Assembly: GCA_964599915.1 (NCBI GenBank)
Contig: CAZRHR010000041.1
Span: 1-25,404 of the forward strand
Direction of reading: 5' to 3'
Length of the DNA stretch: 25,404 nt
Origin: CAZRHR01 sp964599915
Lineage (GTDB): Bacteria; Bacteroidota; Bacteroidia; CAIKAF01
Both the position numbers and the translations under genes were made by a program. A model generated the notes under the pieces. That model saw only the letters and a list, made by a program, of their open reading frames with translations. It was not told the DNA's origin and did not search any database. This document shows positions 7,943 through 15,305 of the stretch, in pieces. Every line of letters begins with the position of its first letter. Within the stretch, counting starts at the first letter, position 1.

Positions 7943-7964
7943 ACATCCCTTGTAAGGGTAATGT
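7943..7964. promoter_or_regulatory. Inverted repeat upstream of lon, possible operator
   Basis: CCCTT-GT-AAGGG at 7947-7958 flanked by ACAT (7943-7946) and ATGT (7961-7964). The 2-nt centre argues for a DNA-binding dyad rather than an RNA hairpin. It lies about 60 nt before the lon ATG. It is not a CIRCE (HrcA) element. The regulator is unknown and chance is possible. Confidence 0.3.
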
Positions 7965-8026
7965 AATCTTTAAAAAATCGGCTTTTTGCAGTTTGTTTCT
8001 GCCAAAATGTCGTAACTATATCGCTT

Positions 8027-10477
8027 ATGACGCTTTTTGACTCCAAGTTTAGCGACAAATTGTCCTTCTCCGGTGGCATTTCCGAAGACACAGAATTTAT
8101 CCCTCTGGTACAAACGGAGGAGGAAGAAAATCTCCAAAATGAAGAAGTGCCGGAATGGCTGCCTTTGTTACCACTGCGCAACATGGTACTTTTTCCGGGT
8201 GTAGTCATGCCCATCACTGTGGGACGAGATAAAAGCATCCGACTCATTCGTGAAGTTCAAGACCAGGGTAAAATCATTGGTGTGGTGGCCCAAAAGGATG
8301 CTGAGGTCGAGGATCCCAGGGCCGAAGATTTATATAAAGTTGGCACCATTGCTCGGATTCTCAAAACCCTTCGCATGCCTGATGGAAGCACCACCGTCAT
8401 TATTCAGGGAAAACGAAGGTTTCATGTAGGGAAGATAGACGAAGCTGGACCTTATTTAAAAGCGACTTACAAGCTACTTACCGAAAAAAAGCCTTCTTCG
8501 GGCGACCGTGAATTCGACACCATGGTTCAAGAAATCAAGGAATTGGCTCTGCAATTGGTGCAACAAAATCCCAATGTGCCTGCGGAAGCAGGCTTTGCGT
8601 TGCAAAACATAGACAGTCCGGCCTTTTTAGTGAATTTTGTCTCTTCTAACCTCAATGATGGGTTAGAAGTCAAGCAAAGATTGCTGGAAATGGTCGACTT
8701 AAAAGAGCGTACCACCGATTTGTTGCGCGCATTGCACCATGAAGCCCAATTGATGGAAATAAAAAACCAAATCCAGTCCAAAGTTCGGGTAGACATAGAT
8801 AAGCAGCAGCGAGAATACTTTTTGCACCAACAAATGAGAACCATCCAAGAGGAGTTGGGTGGGGGAGAAGCCGAAGAAGTCCGTCGCCTTAAAGCCAAAG
8901 GTGAAAAAATGGCTTGGCCGGAACATGCTGCACAGGCTTTTAAAAAAGAACTGGCCAAGTTGGAACGCATGAACAGCATGGTGGCCGAATACAGCGTGCA
9001 GCTGAATTATCTAGATTTCATGACGGATTTGCCCTGGCATCTTACCACGGAAGACCGTTTCGATTTGGCCCGTGCCGCCAAAATTCTGGACCGCGATCAT
9101 TATGGGCTGGAAAAGGTAAAAGAACGCATTCTGGAACATTTGGCAGTCCTAAAGCTACGGGGCGACATGAAAGCCCCTATCCTTTGTTTGGTAGGTCCTC
9201 CAGGTGTGGGTAAAACCTCTCTGGGAAAATCCATTGCAGAAGCCTTGGGACGCAAATACGTGCGCATGTCGTTGGGCGGCCTCAAAGATGAAAGTGAAAT
9301 TCGAGGCCATCGTAGAACTTACATTGGCGCCATGGCAGGAAGGTTATTACAAAACCTGAAAAAAGCCGATTCCGGAAATCCCGTGTTCATCCTAGATGAA
9401 ATCGATAAATTGTCCAGAGATATTCACGGCGATCCCTCTTCGGCCCTGCTTGAAGTTTTAGATCCTGAACAAAACCATGCTTTTCATGACAATTACTTGG
9501 ATGTAGATTACGATTTGTCTAAAGTCTTGTTTATTGCAACGGCCAACGACCTACAATCCATTCAACCGGCCCTGTTAGACCGGATGGAAGTGATTCGTAT
9601 TCCGGGATATGCAACAGAAGAAAAGATTGAAATTGCCCGAAAGCACATTTTGCCTAAACTATTGGTTCAGCATGGATTAGAAAAAAATCTCCTTCGTTTG
9701 CAAGCCAAACAATTGAGTTTCATTATTGACCATTATACCCGTGAATCCGGGGTAAGGCATTTGGAGCGTCGTATGGCCGCTTTAGTGCGGAAAATTGCCA
9801 TACAAACGGCTTCCGGGCAGCCCATAGAAACCGAATGGTCCAAAGAAACCATTTCCGAGGTGTTGGGCATTCCCATTCCACGCGAAACTTACGAAAACAA
9901 CGACTTGGCAGGCGTAGTGACCGGCTTGGCCTGGACGGCAGTCGGGGGCGATATCTTATTCATTGAGTCCTCCTTAACCGTTGGAAAAGGTAAACTCACT
10001 TTAACAGGAAACTTGGGCGGTGTCATGAAAGAATCCGCGCTGATTGCGTTGGAGTATCTACGCAGCCATGCCCACTTGTATCATATACCGGTGGGAGCTT
10101 TTGACCGGTACAATGTGCATATACACATTCCGGAAGGAGCGGTTCCTAAAGATGGACCTTCTGCCGGGATCACCTTATTCACAGCTTTGGTGTCCTTGTT
10201 TACCCAAAGGAAAATCAAAGCCAGGTTAGCCATGACCGGCGAATTGACCTTGCGAGGACAGGTTTTACCTGTTGGAGGTATTAAGGAAAAAGTATTGGCA
10301 GCACGCAGGGCACAAATTAAAGAAGTCATCCTTCCCTATGAAAACCGTAGGGATGTCCAAGAGATTCCGGAAGCCTATGTGAAAGGCTTGGAATTTCATT
10401 TTGTGAAAACCCTGGATGAGGTTGTTTCTATTGCTTTATTGGATGCCAAAGTAAAAGGAGCGTTGAAAATCAAATAA
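8027..10477 (+). CDS. lon: ATP-dependent Lon protease (LonA)
   Basis: 816 aa, full length for the family. Cytoplasmic ring-shaped AAA+ protease that unfolds and degrades damaged and regulatory proteins. In order: a short acidic N-terminal extension (residues 20-40), the LON substrate-binding domain (about 43-240, beginning LPLLPLRNMVLFPGVVMPI), a coiled helical region (240-340), and the AAA+ module with Walker A GPPGVGKTS (390-398), Walker B FILDEID (454-460) and sensor region ATANDLQSI. The S16 protease domain has the catalytic Ser712 in PKDGPSAG and Lys755 in GGIKEK, the Ser-Lys dyad spaced 43 residues apart as in E. coli Lon. The ATG at 8027 is the only credible start upstream of the LON domain. 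It follows the terminator of the receptor gene, so it has its own promoter; no convincing TAnnTTTG element was found. Confidence 0.98.
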   Translation: MTLFDSKFSDKLSFSGGISEDTEFIPLVQTEEEENLQNEEVPEWLPLLPLRNMVLFPGVVMPITVGRDKSIRLIREVQDQGKIIGVVAQKDAEVEDPRAEDLYKVGTIARILKTLRMPDGSTTVIIQGKRRFHVGKIDEAGPYLKATYKLLTEKKPSSGDREFDTMVQEIKELALQLVQQNPNVPAEAGFALQNIDSPAFLVNFVSSNLNDGLEVKQRLLEMVDLKERTTDLLRALHHEAQLMEIKNQIQSKVRVDIDKQQREYFLHQQMRTIQEELGGGEAEEVRRLKAKGEKMAWPEHAAQAFKKELAKLERMNSMVAEYSVQLNYLDFMTDLPWHLTTEDRFDLARAAKILDRDHYGLEKVKERILEHLAVLKLRGDMKAPILCLVGPPGVGKTSLGKSIAEALGRKYVRMSLGGLKDESEIRGHRRTYIGAMAGRLLQNLKKADSGNPVFILDEIDKLSRDIHGDPSSALLEVLDPEQNHAFHDNYLDVDYDLSKVLFIATANDLQSIQPALLDRMEVIRIPGYATEEKIEIARKHILPKLLVQHGLEKNLLRLQAKQLSFIIDHYTRESGVRHLERRMAALVRKIAIQTASGQPIETEWSKETISEVLGIPIPRETYENNDLAGVVTGLAWTAVGGDILFIESSLTVGKGKLTLTGNLGGVMKESALIALEYLRSHAHLYHIPVGAFDRYNVHIHIPEGAVPKDGPSAGITLFTALVSLFTQRKIKARLAMTGELTLRGQVLPVGGIKEKVLAARRAQIKEVILPYENRRDVQEIPEAYVKGLEFHFVKTLDEVVSIALLDAKVKGALKIK

Positions 10478-10519
10478 AACGATTTTTACATCTTGTCTTG
10501 AAACACAATAGAAAAAAAA

Positions 10520-10548
10520 TTGTTTCCCTTAGTAAATTGGTTATCTTG
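10520..10548 (+). promoter_or_regulatory. Putative promoter of the START-like gene
   Basis: TTG at 10520-10522, a 19-nt spacer, then TATCTTG at 10542-10548, one T short of TAnnTTTG. It lies 33 nt before the ATG at 10582, within the 104-nt gap after lon. Confidence 0.45.
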
Positions 10549-10581
10549 CTCCCAAGATGATCCAATTTGGTAAAGTCCCTT

Positions 10582-10968
10582 ATGGAAGATAAAGTTACAT
10601 TCACCCTTGAGTATCAAGTAAAATCCTCCCCAAGAATACTGTTCGGTTTTCTGTCTGTATCCACGGCTTTAGCCGAATGGTTTGCCGATAAAGTCGATGT
10701 TCAGAAAGATATCTATTCATTCACATGGGACGGTTACACAGAAAGTGCCCGTTTGGTTTCTATGAAAGAAGCGGAATCTGTTCGTTTTGAATGGGTGGAT
10801 GGAGAGCGGGAAGGCTGTACTTTTGAGATGCAGGTGAAAGTAGATGATTTAACGGGTGACGTGGCCTTGATGATCCATGAAGAATGTCCGGAAGAGGAAA
10901 AAGATGAAATCACCCGACTTTGGGATGCGTCCGTGAGTAATTTAATGAAGGCCATTGGTTCATTTTAA
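10582..10968 (+). CDS. START-like (AHSA1/SRPBCC fold) domain protein
   Basis: 128 aa, cytoplasmic, no signal. The sequence MEDKVTFTLEYQVKSSPRILFGFL, then LAEWFADKVDVQKDIYSFTWDG, then DASVSNLMKAIGSF at the end is the pattern of the short Bacteroidota START-like proteins, a helix-grip fold that encloses a hydrophobic ligand. The ligand and role are unknown. A TTG five codons upstream (10567) is in frame but lies in the probable leader; homologous proteins begin at the Met-Glu-Asp used here. It is followed 31 nt later by the LptF/G permease gene in the same direction, a neighbourhood I recall in other Bacteroidota, so the two may be co-transcribed. Confidence 0.88.
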   Translation: MEDKVTFTLEYQVKSSPRILFGFLSVSTALAEWFADKVDVQKDIYSFTWDGYTESARLVSMKEAESVRFEWVDGEREGCTFEMQVKVDDLTGDVALMIHEECPEEEKDEITRLWDASVSNLMKAIGSF

Positions 10969-10999
10969 CCACTGGCAGGGCCCATGCCCTTGAAGTAAA

Positions 11000-12499
11000 A
11001 TGATGTTGAGGCTCCGAGGAACACATACCCTATCTTTCATGCTGCTTAAAGCGTGGCTGGGGCCTTTTATTCTCACCTTTGTCATCGCCCAATTTGTGCT
11101 GGTCATGCAGTTTCTATGGAAACACATTGATGATCTGGCGGGTAAAGGATTGGAATGGTCCATTATTTTAGAATTGTTGTATTATGCCTCGGCCACCTTG
11201 GTCCCGATGGCTTTGCCTTTGGCCATTCTCCTTTCATCCATCATGACGGTGGGCAGTTTGGCGGAAAACTTAGAAGTTGTAGCGGCCAAGGCGGCAGGGA
11301 TTCCTTTGTTGCGACTGCTGCGGCCCCTCATGATTATGGCAGGCATTATTGCCATCTTGGCCTTTTTGTTCTCCAACCATATCATGCCCGTGGCCAATTA
11401 TAAGTTTCGTTCCCTTTTAAGTGCTATTCGGTCTGCCAAACCCGCCATTGACATTACACCCGGTGTTTTTTACAATGGAATTCGCGGACTTACCGTGTAC
11501 ATTGACCAAAAAGCCCCCGATGGAAAATCCTTTTTTGGCGTGATGATTTATGACCATTCGCGCGATGGCTGGGGCGCTTCTGTTTTGACCATGGCAGAAA
11601 AAGGAAGCTTAGGTACTTCTACCGACGAACGATATCTAGTGCTCCGTTTAGAAAATGGCGTACGCTATGACGACCGCGGATTTTATGAAAACCAGAACGG
11701 CGATTTCAAACGCATGAAGGAAACGTTTTTCATCCAAGAACTTTTTATTGATGTGTCGGATGAAAAATTGAATAAAGAAAATAGCTTTTTAAAAAGCTCC
11801 TATCAAATGATGAGTTTGGGGCAATTGGAAGAAATGATGTCGCGGCATATCGAGGATCAGCAACAGTTCATCCAGTCTATGAGTCCGCGATTGTCCGGAA
11901 TGCATGGCACCCTTTCAGCCCAAGAGCCCGTGTTTTCGCCCATGCCTCAAGCTTTGGAAGAAGGCACTGCGCCGCAAGAAATTCTGCCCAGTTTACCTGT
12001 TTGGGCTTCCACCGATAGTCTTTTTAAACCATTGAAACCCGAACAGCGAAACGTTTGGGTGGCCGGTGCGCTCAGCAAACTTGGCCAAACCAAGCAGCGG
12101 TTTCAAGAACTGAAAGATTACCAAAAGTCCCAAGGAAAAACCATGGCCTCAGCCCTGGTGGAATGGCACCGCAAATTTACCCTTTCCTTTGCCTGTCTTG
12201 TGTTGTTTTTTATCGGTGCGCCTTTAGGTGCCATCATTCGTAAAGGGGGATTAGGCTTACCCTTAATTTTTTGTGTACTTATTTTCATTGGTTATCACAT
12301 CCTTTCTACCATTGGGGAGCGCTCCGCCAAACAAATCCTCATGGAACCTTGGATTGGCATGTGGTTGTCCAGTATGATTTTACTTCCGTTTGGCTTGTTT
12401 TTAACGTTGAGGGTTTCTACCGAATCCAGATGGTTTGCATTAGAAACCTACCAAATGGGTTGGAACCGTTGGTTTCGCAAAAATCGCTCTGCCTCATGA
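11000..12499 (+). CDS. LptF/LptG-family permease (lipopolysaccharide export)
   Basis: 499 aa inner-membrane protein of the YjgP/YjgQ family. With LptB2 these permeases extract LPS from the inner membrane and feed the LptC-A-D bridge. Hydrophobic segments sit at about 18-40, 57-85 and 105-125 (three N-terminal TM helices with LKAWLGPFILTF and ATLVPMALPLAILLSS). A periplasmic beta-jellyroll region follows (about 140-270). A charged, partly coiled insert covers about 270-390, and three C-terminal TM helices begin at FTLSFACLVLFFIGAPLGAI. The insert makes it longer than the E. coli proteins (about 360 aa), as is usual in Bacteroidota. Two adjacent ATGs (11000 and 11003) could each start it. The stop overlaps the start of a glycosyltransferase (ATGA), supporting a role in envelope glycolipid assembly. 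I cannot decide between LptF and LptG. Confidence 0.92.
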   Translation: MMLRLRGTHTLSFMLLKAWLGPFILTFVIAQFVLVMQFLWKHIDDLAGKGLEWSIILELLYYASATLVPMALPLAILLSSIMTVGSLAENLEVVAAKAAGIPLLRLLRPLMIMAGIIAILAFLFSNHIMPVANYKFRSLLSAIRSAKPAIDITPGVFYNGIRGLTVYIDQKAPDGKSFFGVMIYDHSRDGWGASVLTMAEKGSLGTSTDERYLVLRLENGVRYDDRGFYENQNGDFKRMKETFFIQELFIDVSDEKLNKENSFLKSSYQMMSLGQLEEMMSRHIEDQQQFIQSMSPRLSGMHGTLSAQEPVFSPMPQALEEGTAPQEILPSLPVWASTDSLFKPLKPEQRNVWVAGALSKLGQTKQRFQELKDYQKSQGKTMASALVEWHRKFTLSFACLVLFFIGAPLGAIIRKGGLGLPLIFCVLIFIGYHILSTIGERSAKQILMEPWIGMWLSSMILLPFGLFLTLRVSTESRWFALETYQMGWNRWFRKNRSAS

Positions 12500-13665
12500 A
12501 GCAGGTGGTCTTGGTTTTGCCAAAGCCACCCTTTCCTGTTAGAGATGGTGGACAAAAAGCCTTGGCTGCTTCTGTGGAGCTTTGGGCAGCCATGGAAGTA
12601 GCACTCACCATCGTCGTTCTGCACACCCCAAAACATCCTTGGCATGCGGAGGCCCTTCCAAAAGGCCAGTCATCCCACCTGCGATGGGTGCCCTTGTTTG
12701 TGGACACTTCCGTAAAAATCCAACATCTATGGCTCGCCCTATCCAAAGGTCTAGGGTTGCGCGCGGCTAGGTTTTACAGCAAAGAAGTGGAGGAAAGGCT
12801 TGCTTCACTTTGTAAAGAGGCTGATTTGGTCGTGTTTGAAAGTCCTTTTACCGCGCTGTATGCTTTAGGTTCGGACAAATGGGCGCCGGTGTATTGGTAC
12901 CGAGCACATAACGTGGAATACAAGATCTGGGGTGGGGGAGGTTTTAGTCTGACTTCATGGATTATGAAGTTGGATAACTTGTTTCTAAAAGGTTTAGAGC
13001 ACCGCATTTGGAAGAAAGTGGATAAAATCCTCGCCATTACCCCTGAAGACCAGAGGGTGATGATACAAGCGGGGACATCTGCCAAAGTGGAAGTGTTTCC
13101 GGTGCACATGCATCCTCCGGAACGTCCTTTAATGTCTATGAATCGGCCCCTGCAATTTTTCCATTTGGGGGCTATGGATTGGTTGCCCACACGGGAAGGC
13201 ATTGGTTGGTTTATCAAGGAAGTCTGGCCGAATCTTCATGCGTTATATCCGCAATCCCAGTTACATTTAGGAGGGCGACATTTTCCATTGAATACAGGTT
13301 GGGAAAAAATAAATGGGGTTGTGGTTCATGGAGAAGTGGCAGATATAGATTCATTTCTTGAAAAAGGCGACGTATTGGTGGTGCCTTTGTTTCAAGGAGG
13401 TGGGATTCGGATAAAAATTTTGGAGGCATTGGTCGCCGGTAAAGCGGTGGTGGCTTCCTTCAAAGCGTTGGAGGGATTGGCACCGGAGGTAAAAGCGGTT
13501 TGTTTGGCTACGGACCCCACACCGGAAAGTTGGATTACGGCGGTTCACCTTCTTGGTCAACAAAAACCCGAGCCGGCAGTGTTACAAAATGTTGTCCTTG
13601 CAAGCTATGGCTGGCCTTCGTTACGTGCCCACCTTACCCAATGGCTCAACGATACATTTCATTGA
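12496..13665 (+). CDS. Glycosyltransferase, family 4 (GT-B fold)
   Basis: 389 aa. Two Rossmann-like halves. The N-terminal acceptor half starts MKQVVLVLPKPPFPVRDGG, a typical opening with the glycine loop, and carries RAHNVEYKIW (136-145). The C-terminal nucleotide-sugar half has FHLGAMDWLPTREGIGWF (222-239) and GGGIRIKILEALVAGKAVV (301-319), which contains the EAL-x-AGK-type donor-binding helix of GT4. It probably transfers a sugar to a lipid-linked or LPS-core acceptor on the cytoplasmic face; donor and acceptor are not predictable. The frame is open 75 codons upstream, inside the permease gene, but the ATG at 12496 forms an ATGA overlap and gives the correct family N-terminus. It is the last gene of its operon and an AT-rich gap follows. 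Confidence 0.92.
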   Translation: MKQVVLVLPKPPFPVRDGGQKALAASVELWAAMEVALTIVVLHTPKHPWHAEALPKGQSSHLRWVPLFVDTSVKIQHLWLALSKGLGLRAARFYSKEVEERLASLCKEADLVVFESPFTALYALGSDKWAPVYWYRAHNVEYKIWGGGGFSLTSWIMKLDNLFLKGLEHRIWKKVDKILAITPEDQRVMIQAGTSAKVEVFPVHMHPPERPLMSMNRPLQFFHLGAMDWLPTREGIGWFIKEVWPNLHALYPQSQLHLGGRHFPLNTGWEKINGVVVHGEVADIDSFLEKGDVLVVPLFQGGGIRIKILEALVAGKAVVASFKALEGLAPEVKAVCLATDPTPESWITAVHLLGQQKPEPAVLQNVVLASYGWPSLRAHLTQWLNDTFH

Positions 13666-13899
13666 TTTCTTGCATGAAAGCTTGATTATATGTAGAATAT
13701 CTCGAATGAAACAGTATTAAATTCTACAAAATATATATTTAACTTTTGTTTAAGCTTGGTGATAAATCTTGTTTTTTGGCTTTTATGTTTTTGAGGTAAA
13801 TTTTTCTATATTATTTTTTATTAGGGCGTTAGCAATTAACAATAGGGTGTTAATTTAATTACTGCCGGAATAAACAGATGATATTTAAAAAATTCTGTC
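13666..13899. other. AT-rich intergenic region with an inverted repeat
   Basis: No open reading frame of substance. TGTAGAAT (13691-13698) and ATTCTACA (13721-13728) form an 8-bp perfect inverted repeat with a 22-nt loop, followed by AAATATATATTT. It could be a weak 3' end structure for the glycosyltransferase transcript. The rest is simple AT-rich sequence. Confidence 0.4.
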
Positions 13900-13931
13900 T
13901 TTTGAACTCGAAATGGAGGGTCATACCTTTG
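13900..13931 (+). promoter_or_regulatory. Consensus promoter of the candidate small RNA
   Basis: TTTTG at 13900-13904, a 19-nt spacer, then TACCTTTG at 13924-13931. This matches the Bacteroidota consensus exactly and has the same -7 sequence as the riboswitch promoter. No open reading frame follows before the terminator. Confidence 0.7.
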
Positions 13932-13936
13932 TGTTG

Positions 13937-14042
13937 TGCTAAATGTGGCACGGTTTTTATTGTTCTTTATTAGGTTTAGGTTAGGGTTAAAGCCTGTCGC
14001 CAGATGGGCTTAAAAAAATCCCGGAGCAATCCGGGATTTTTT
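13937..14042 (+). ncRNA. Candidate small RNA of about 105 nt
   Basis: A predicted transcript bounded by a consensus promoter (13900-13931) and a perfect terminator hairpin (14013-14042), with no reading frame of note inside. Visible structure: a 5' hairpin GTGCT / GGCAC (13936-13940 with 13947-13951); a U-rich single-stranded stretch; three TTAGG repeats at 13970, 13976 and 13981; a hairpin AAGCC / GGCTT (13990-13994 with 14007-14011); then the terminator. I do not recognise it: it lacks the GGAAGGA-GCAGCC loop of SRP RNA and the length of 6S or tmRNA. The transcript ends just before the 3' end of the convergent surface-protein gene. Existence is inferred from the flanking signals only. Confidence 0.5.
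14013..14042. terminator. Bidirectional rho-independent terminator
   Basis: A 12-bp perfect stem AAAAAATCCCGG / CCGGGATTTTTT (14013-14024 with 14031-14042) with loop AGCAAT. It has a T run in either direction, so it ends both the plus-strand candidate small RNA and the minus-strand gene whose stop is at 14062. Confidence 0.93.
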
Positions 14043-14061
14043 ATTTTAAGCAGTTTTGGGA

Positions 14062-15183
14062 TTATCGGACACAACGACAGCGTAAGCCATCTCCATCTTT
14101 TTGGCTCAGGGAAATTTCATAGCCGGAAATGGTGAGGTTGGTAGATTTAGATGCTGATCCAGCCACACCGAAAACTTCCAATTCTATATTTGCGTAGGCA
14201 GCCGACTCATTTAAAATAGGAATAGATGTTAGATTAGTAAAGTTGGTCGTATGGCAAGTGGCGTTATTGACGGGTGAATAATAAAAGGAGCCATCAGGGA
14301 AATTATATTTCAAACGAAAATCCGCCACAGTCCCAGAACATCCCCCGGGGTTTCCTGACCAGTTCAAGGACGTTATAACAAATAGGTTACCCGAATTCAG
14401 CGGATTAAAAGTGGCTACATTTAACCATTGTCCATTCACGGTAGTAGAACCGGAAGCCGTTCGGTTAGGAAAAAAGAAGCGATTCACGCCACCTTCACGC
14501 CATTTTCCATCGCTTAACCGATAGGAGATATAATTTTGGTTGGTGGCAAAGTCTTTGCCGGTGGTAATGGTTTTGGTCCAGAGAAATTGTGTGGAAGCAC
14601 CGGCCATACCTGCAAAAAAGGCGATTTCATCGGTGGTTGGAAGTCGCCAGTCCGATTGTCCGCCTTCCACCAAGGCGTCGCAGTATTGCACAGCCTGGGA
14701 AAAGGTCATGGTGTTGGCAGATTGCTGGGAAATGGCTGTCGGCGGGGCAATGCTTCCTCCACCCCCGGAAGCAGCCACCAAATTGTCCACATACGCTTTA
14801 TTCACAGCGTCTGTAGCAGCTACAGGTGCCGGAACATTTTGAATGGCTTGGCTAGCCATGTCCAAGGCTTGATTGGCCGGATTGGGTAAAAGTTGACGCC
14901 AATCTGGTGCAGAAGGTGTGCCTGCATTATAATAAAATCCGGGAACGAGTCCACTTCCTTGGGTCGTGTTAAAAATAACAAGTGAAGTCGCTGGTTGTAC
15001 GATAGTTTGTGCGTCTAATCTAGACAAAAGGGCGATTCTAGGAACCAAAACACCCGATTGATTTGAAGATACGTCCAATTGAGCCGATGGATCCGGAGCA
15101 GAACCGGCGGTATTGATACCCACGCCTTGTCCATAAACCCCACTTATGACGCAGCATCCGACGTACAAAAAGATATTTTTCAT
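14062..15183 (-). CDS. Secreted surface protein with DUF1566 (Lcl-like) C-terminal domain
   Basis: 373 aa. The signal peptide (1-19, ending GVYGQ|G) is followed by a module common in Bacteroidota surface proteins (VGINTAGSAPDPSAQLDVSS, SGVLVPRIAL, about 20-55). Next come a spacer with GFYYNAG and PDWRQL, a short stalk containing AVNKAYVDNL (126-135), which resembles phage tail-fibre stalks, and a Gly-rich hinge. The rest is a DUF1566/Lcl-like domain with FSQAVQYCDAL, DWRLPTTDE (178-186) and a terminal GLRCRCVR. The role is unknown; such proteins are exported and probably surface exposed or structural. There is no type A sorting tail. It is transcribed alone from a minus-strand promoter and ends at the bidirectional terminator. 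Confidence 0.85.
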   Translation of the reverse strand: MKNIFLYVGCCVISGVYGQGVGINTAGSAPDPSAQLDVSSNQSGVLVPRIALLSRLDAQTIVQPATSLVIFNTTQGSGLVPGFYYNAGTPSAPDWRQLLPNPANQALDMASQAIQNVPAPVAATDAVNKAYVDNLVAASGGGGSIAPPTAISQQSANTMTFSQAVQYCDALVEGGQSDWRLPTTDEIAFFAGMAGASTQFLWTKTITTGKDFATNQNYISYRLSDGKWREGGVNRFFFPNRTASGSTTVNGQWLNVATFNPLNSGNLFVITSLNWSGNPGGCSGTVADFRLKYNFPDGSFYYSPVNNATCHTTNFTNLTSIPILNESAAYANIELEVFGVAGSASKSTNLTISGYEISLSQKDGDGLRCRCVR

Positions 15184-15200
15184 GTTGTAAATGATTTATC

Positions 15201-15208
15201 CAAATATA
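15201..15208 (-). promoter_or_regulatory. -7 element of the DUF1566 surface-protein gene
   Basis: TATATTTG on the minus strand, an exact TAnnTTTG, 17 nt before the ATG at 15183. No TTTG is seen at the expected -33 spacing, so only half of the promoter is visible. Confidence 0.5.
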
Positions 15209-15305
15209 CAATGGTTTTATGGATACTTTTTCCTTGAAAAGTTTGGGTAGTGTGGCCTGATATATTGAAAAATTAAATTATTTTTAGAAAAATAAATGAT
15301 ACCAT

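Noticed and set aside
12271..12495. Longer N-terminus for the glycosyltransferase
   Set aside because: It lies fully inside the permease coding region; the ATGA start at 12496 gives the correct GT opening.
13691..13728. Inverted repeat TGTAGAAT/ATTCTACA as a strong terminator
   Set aside because: The stem is AT-rich with a 22-nt loop and no clean T tract, so it is recorded only as a weak structure.
13970..13986. TTAGG/TTAGGG telomere-like repeats
   Set aside because: Only three short irregular copies in a bacterial intergenic region; kept only as a motif of the candidate small RNA.
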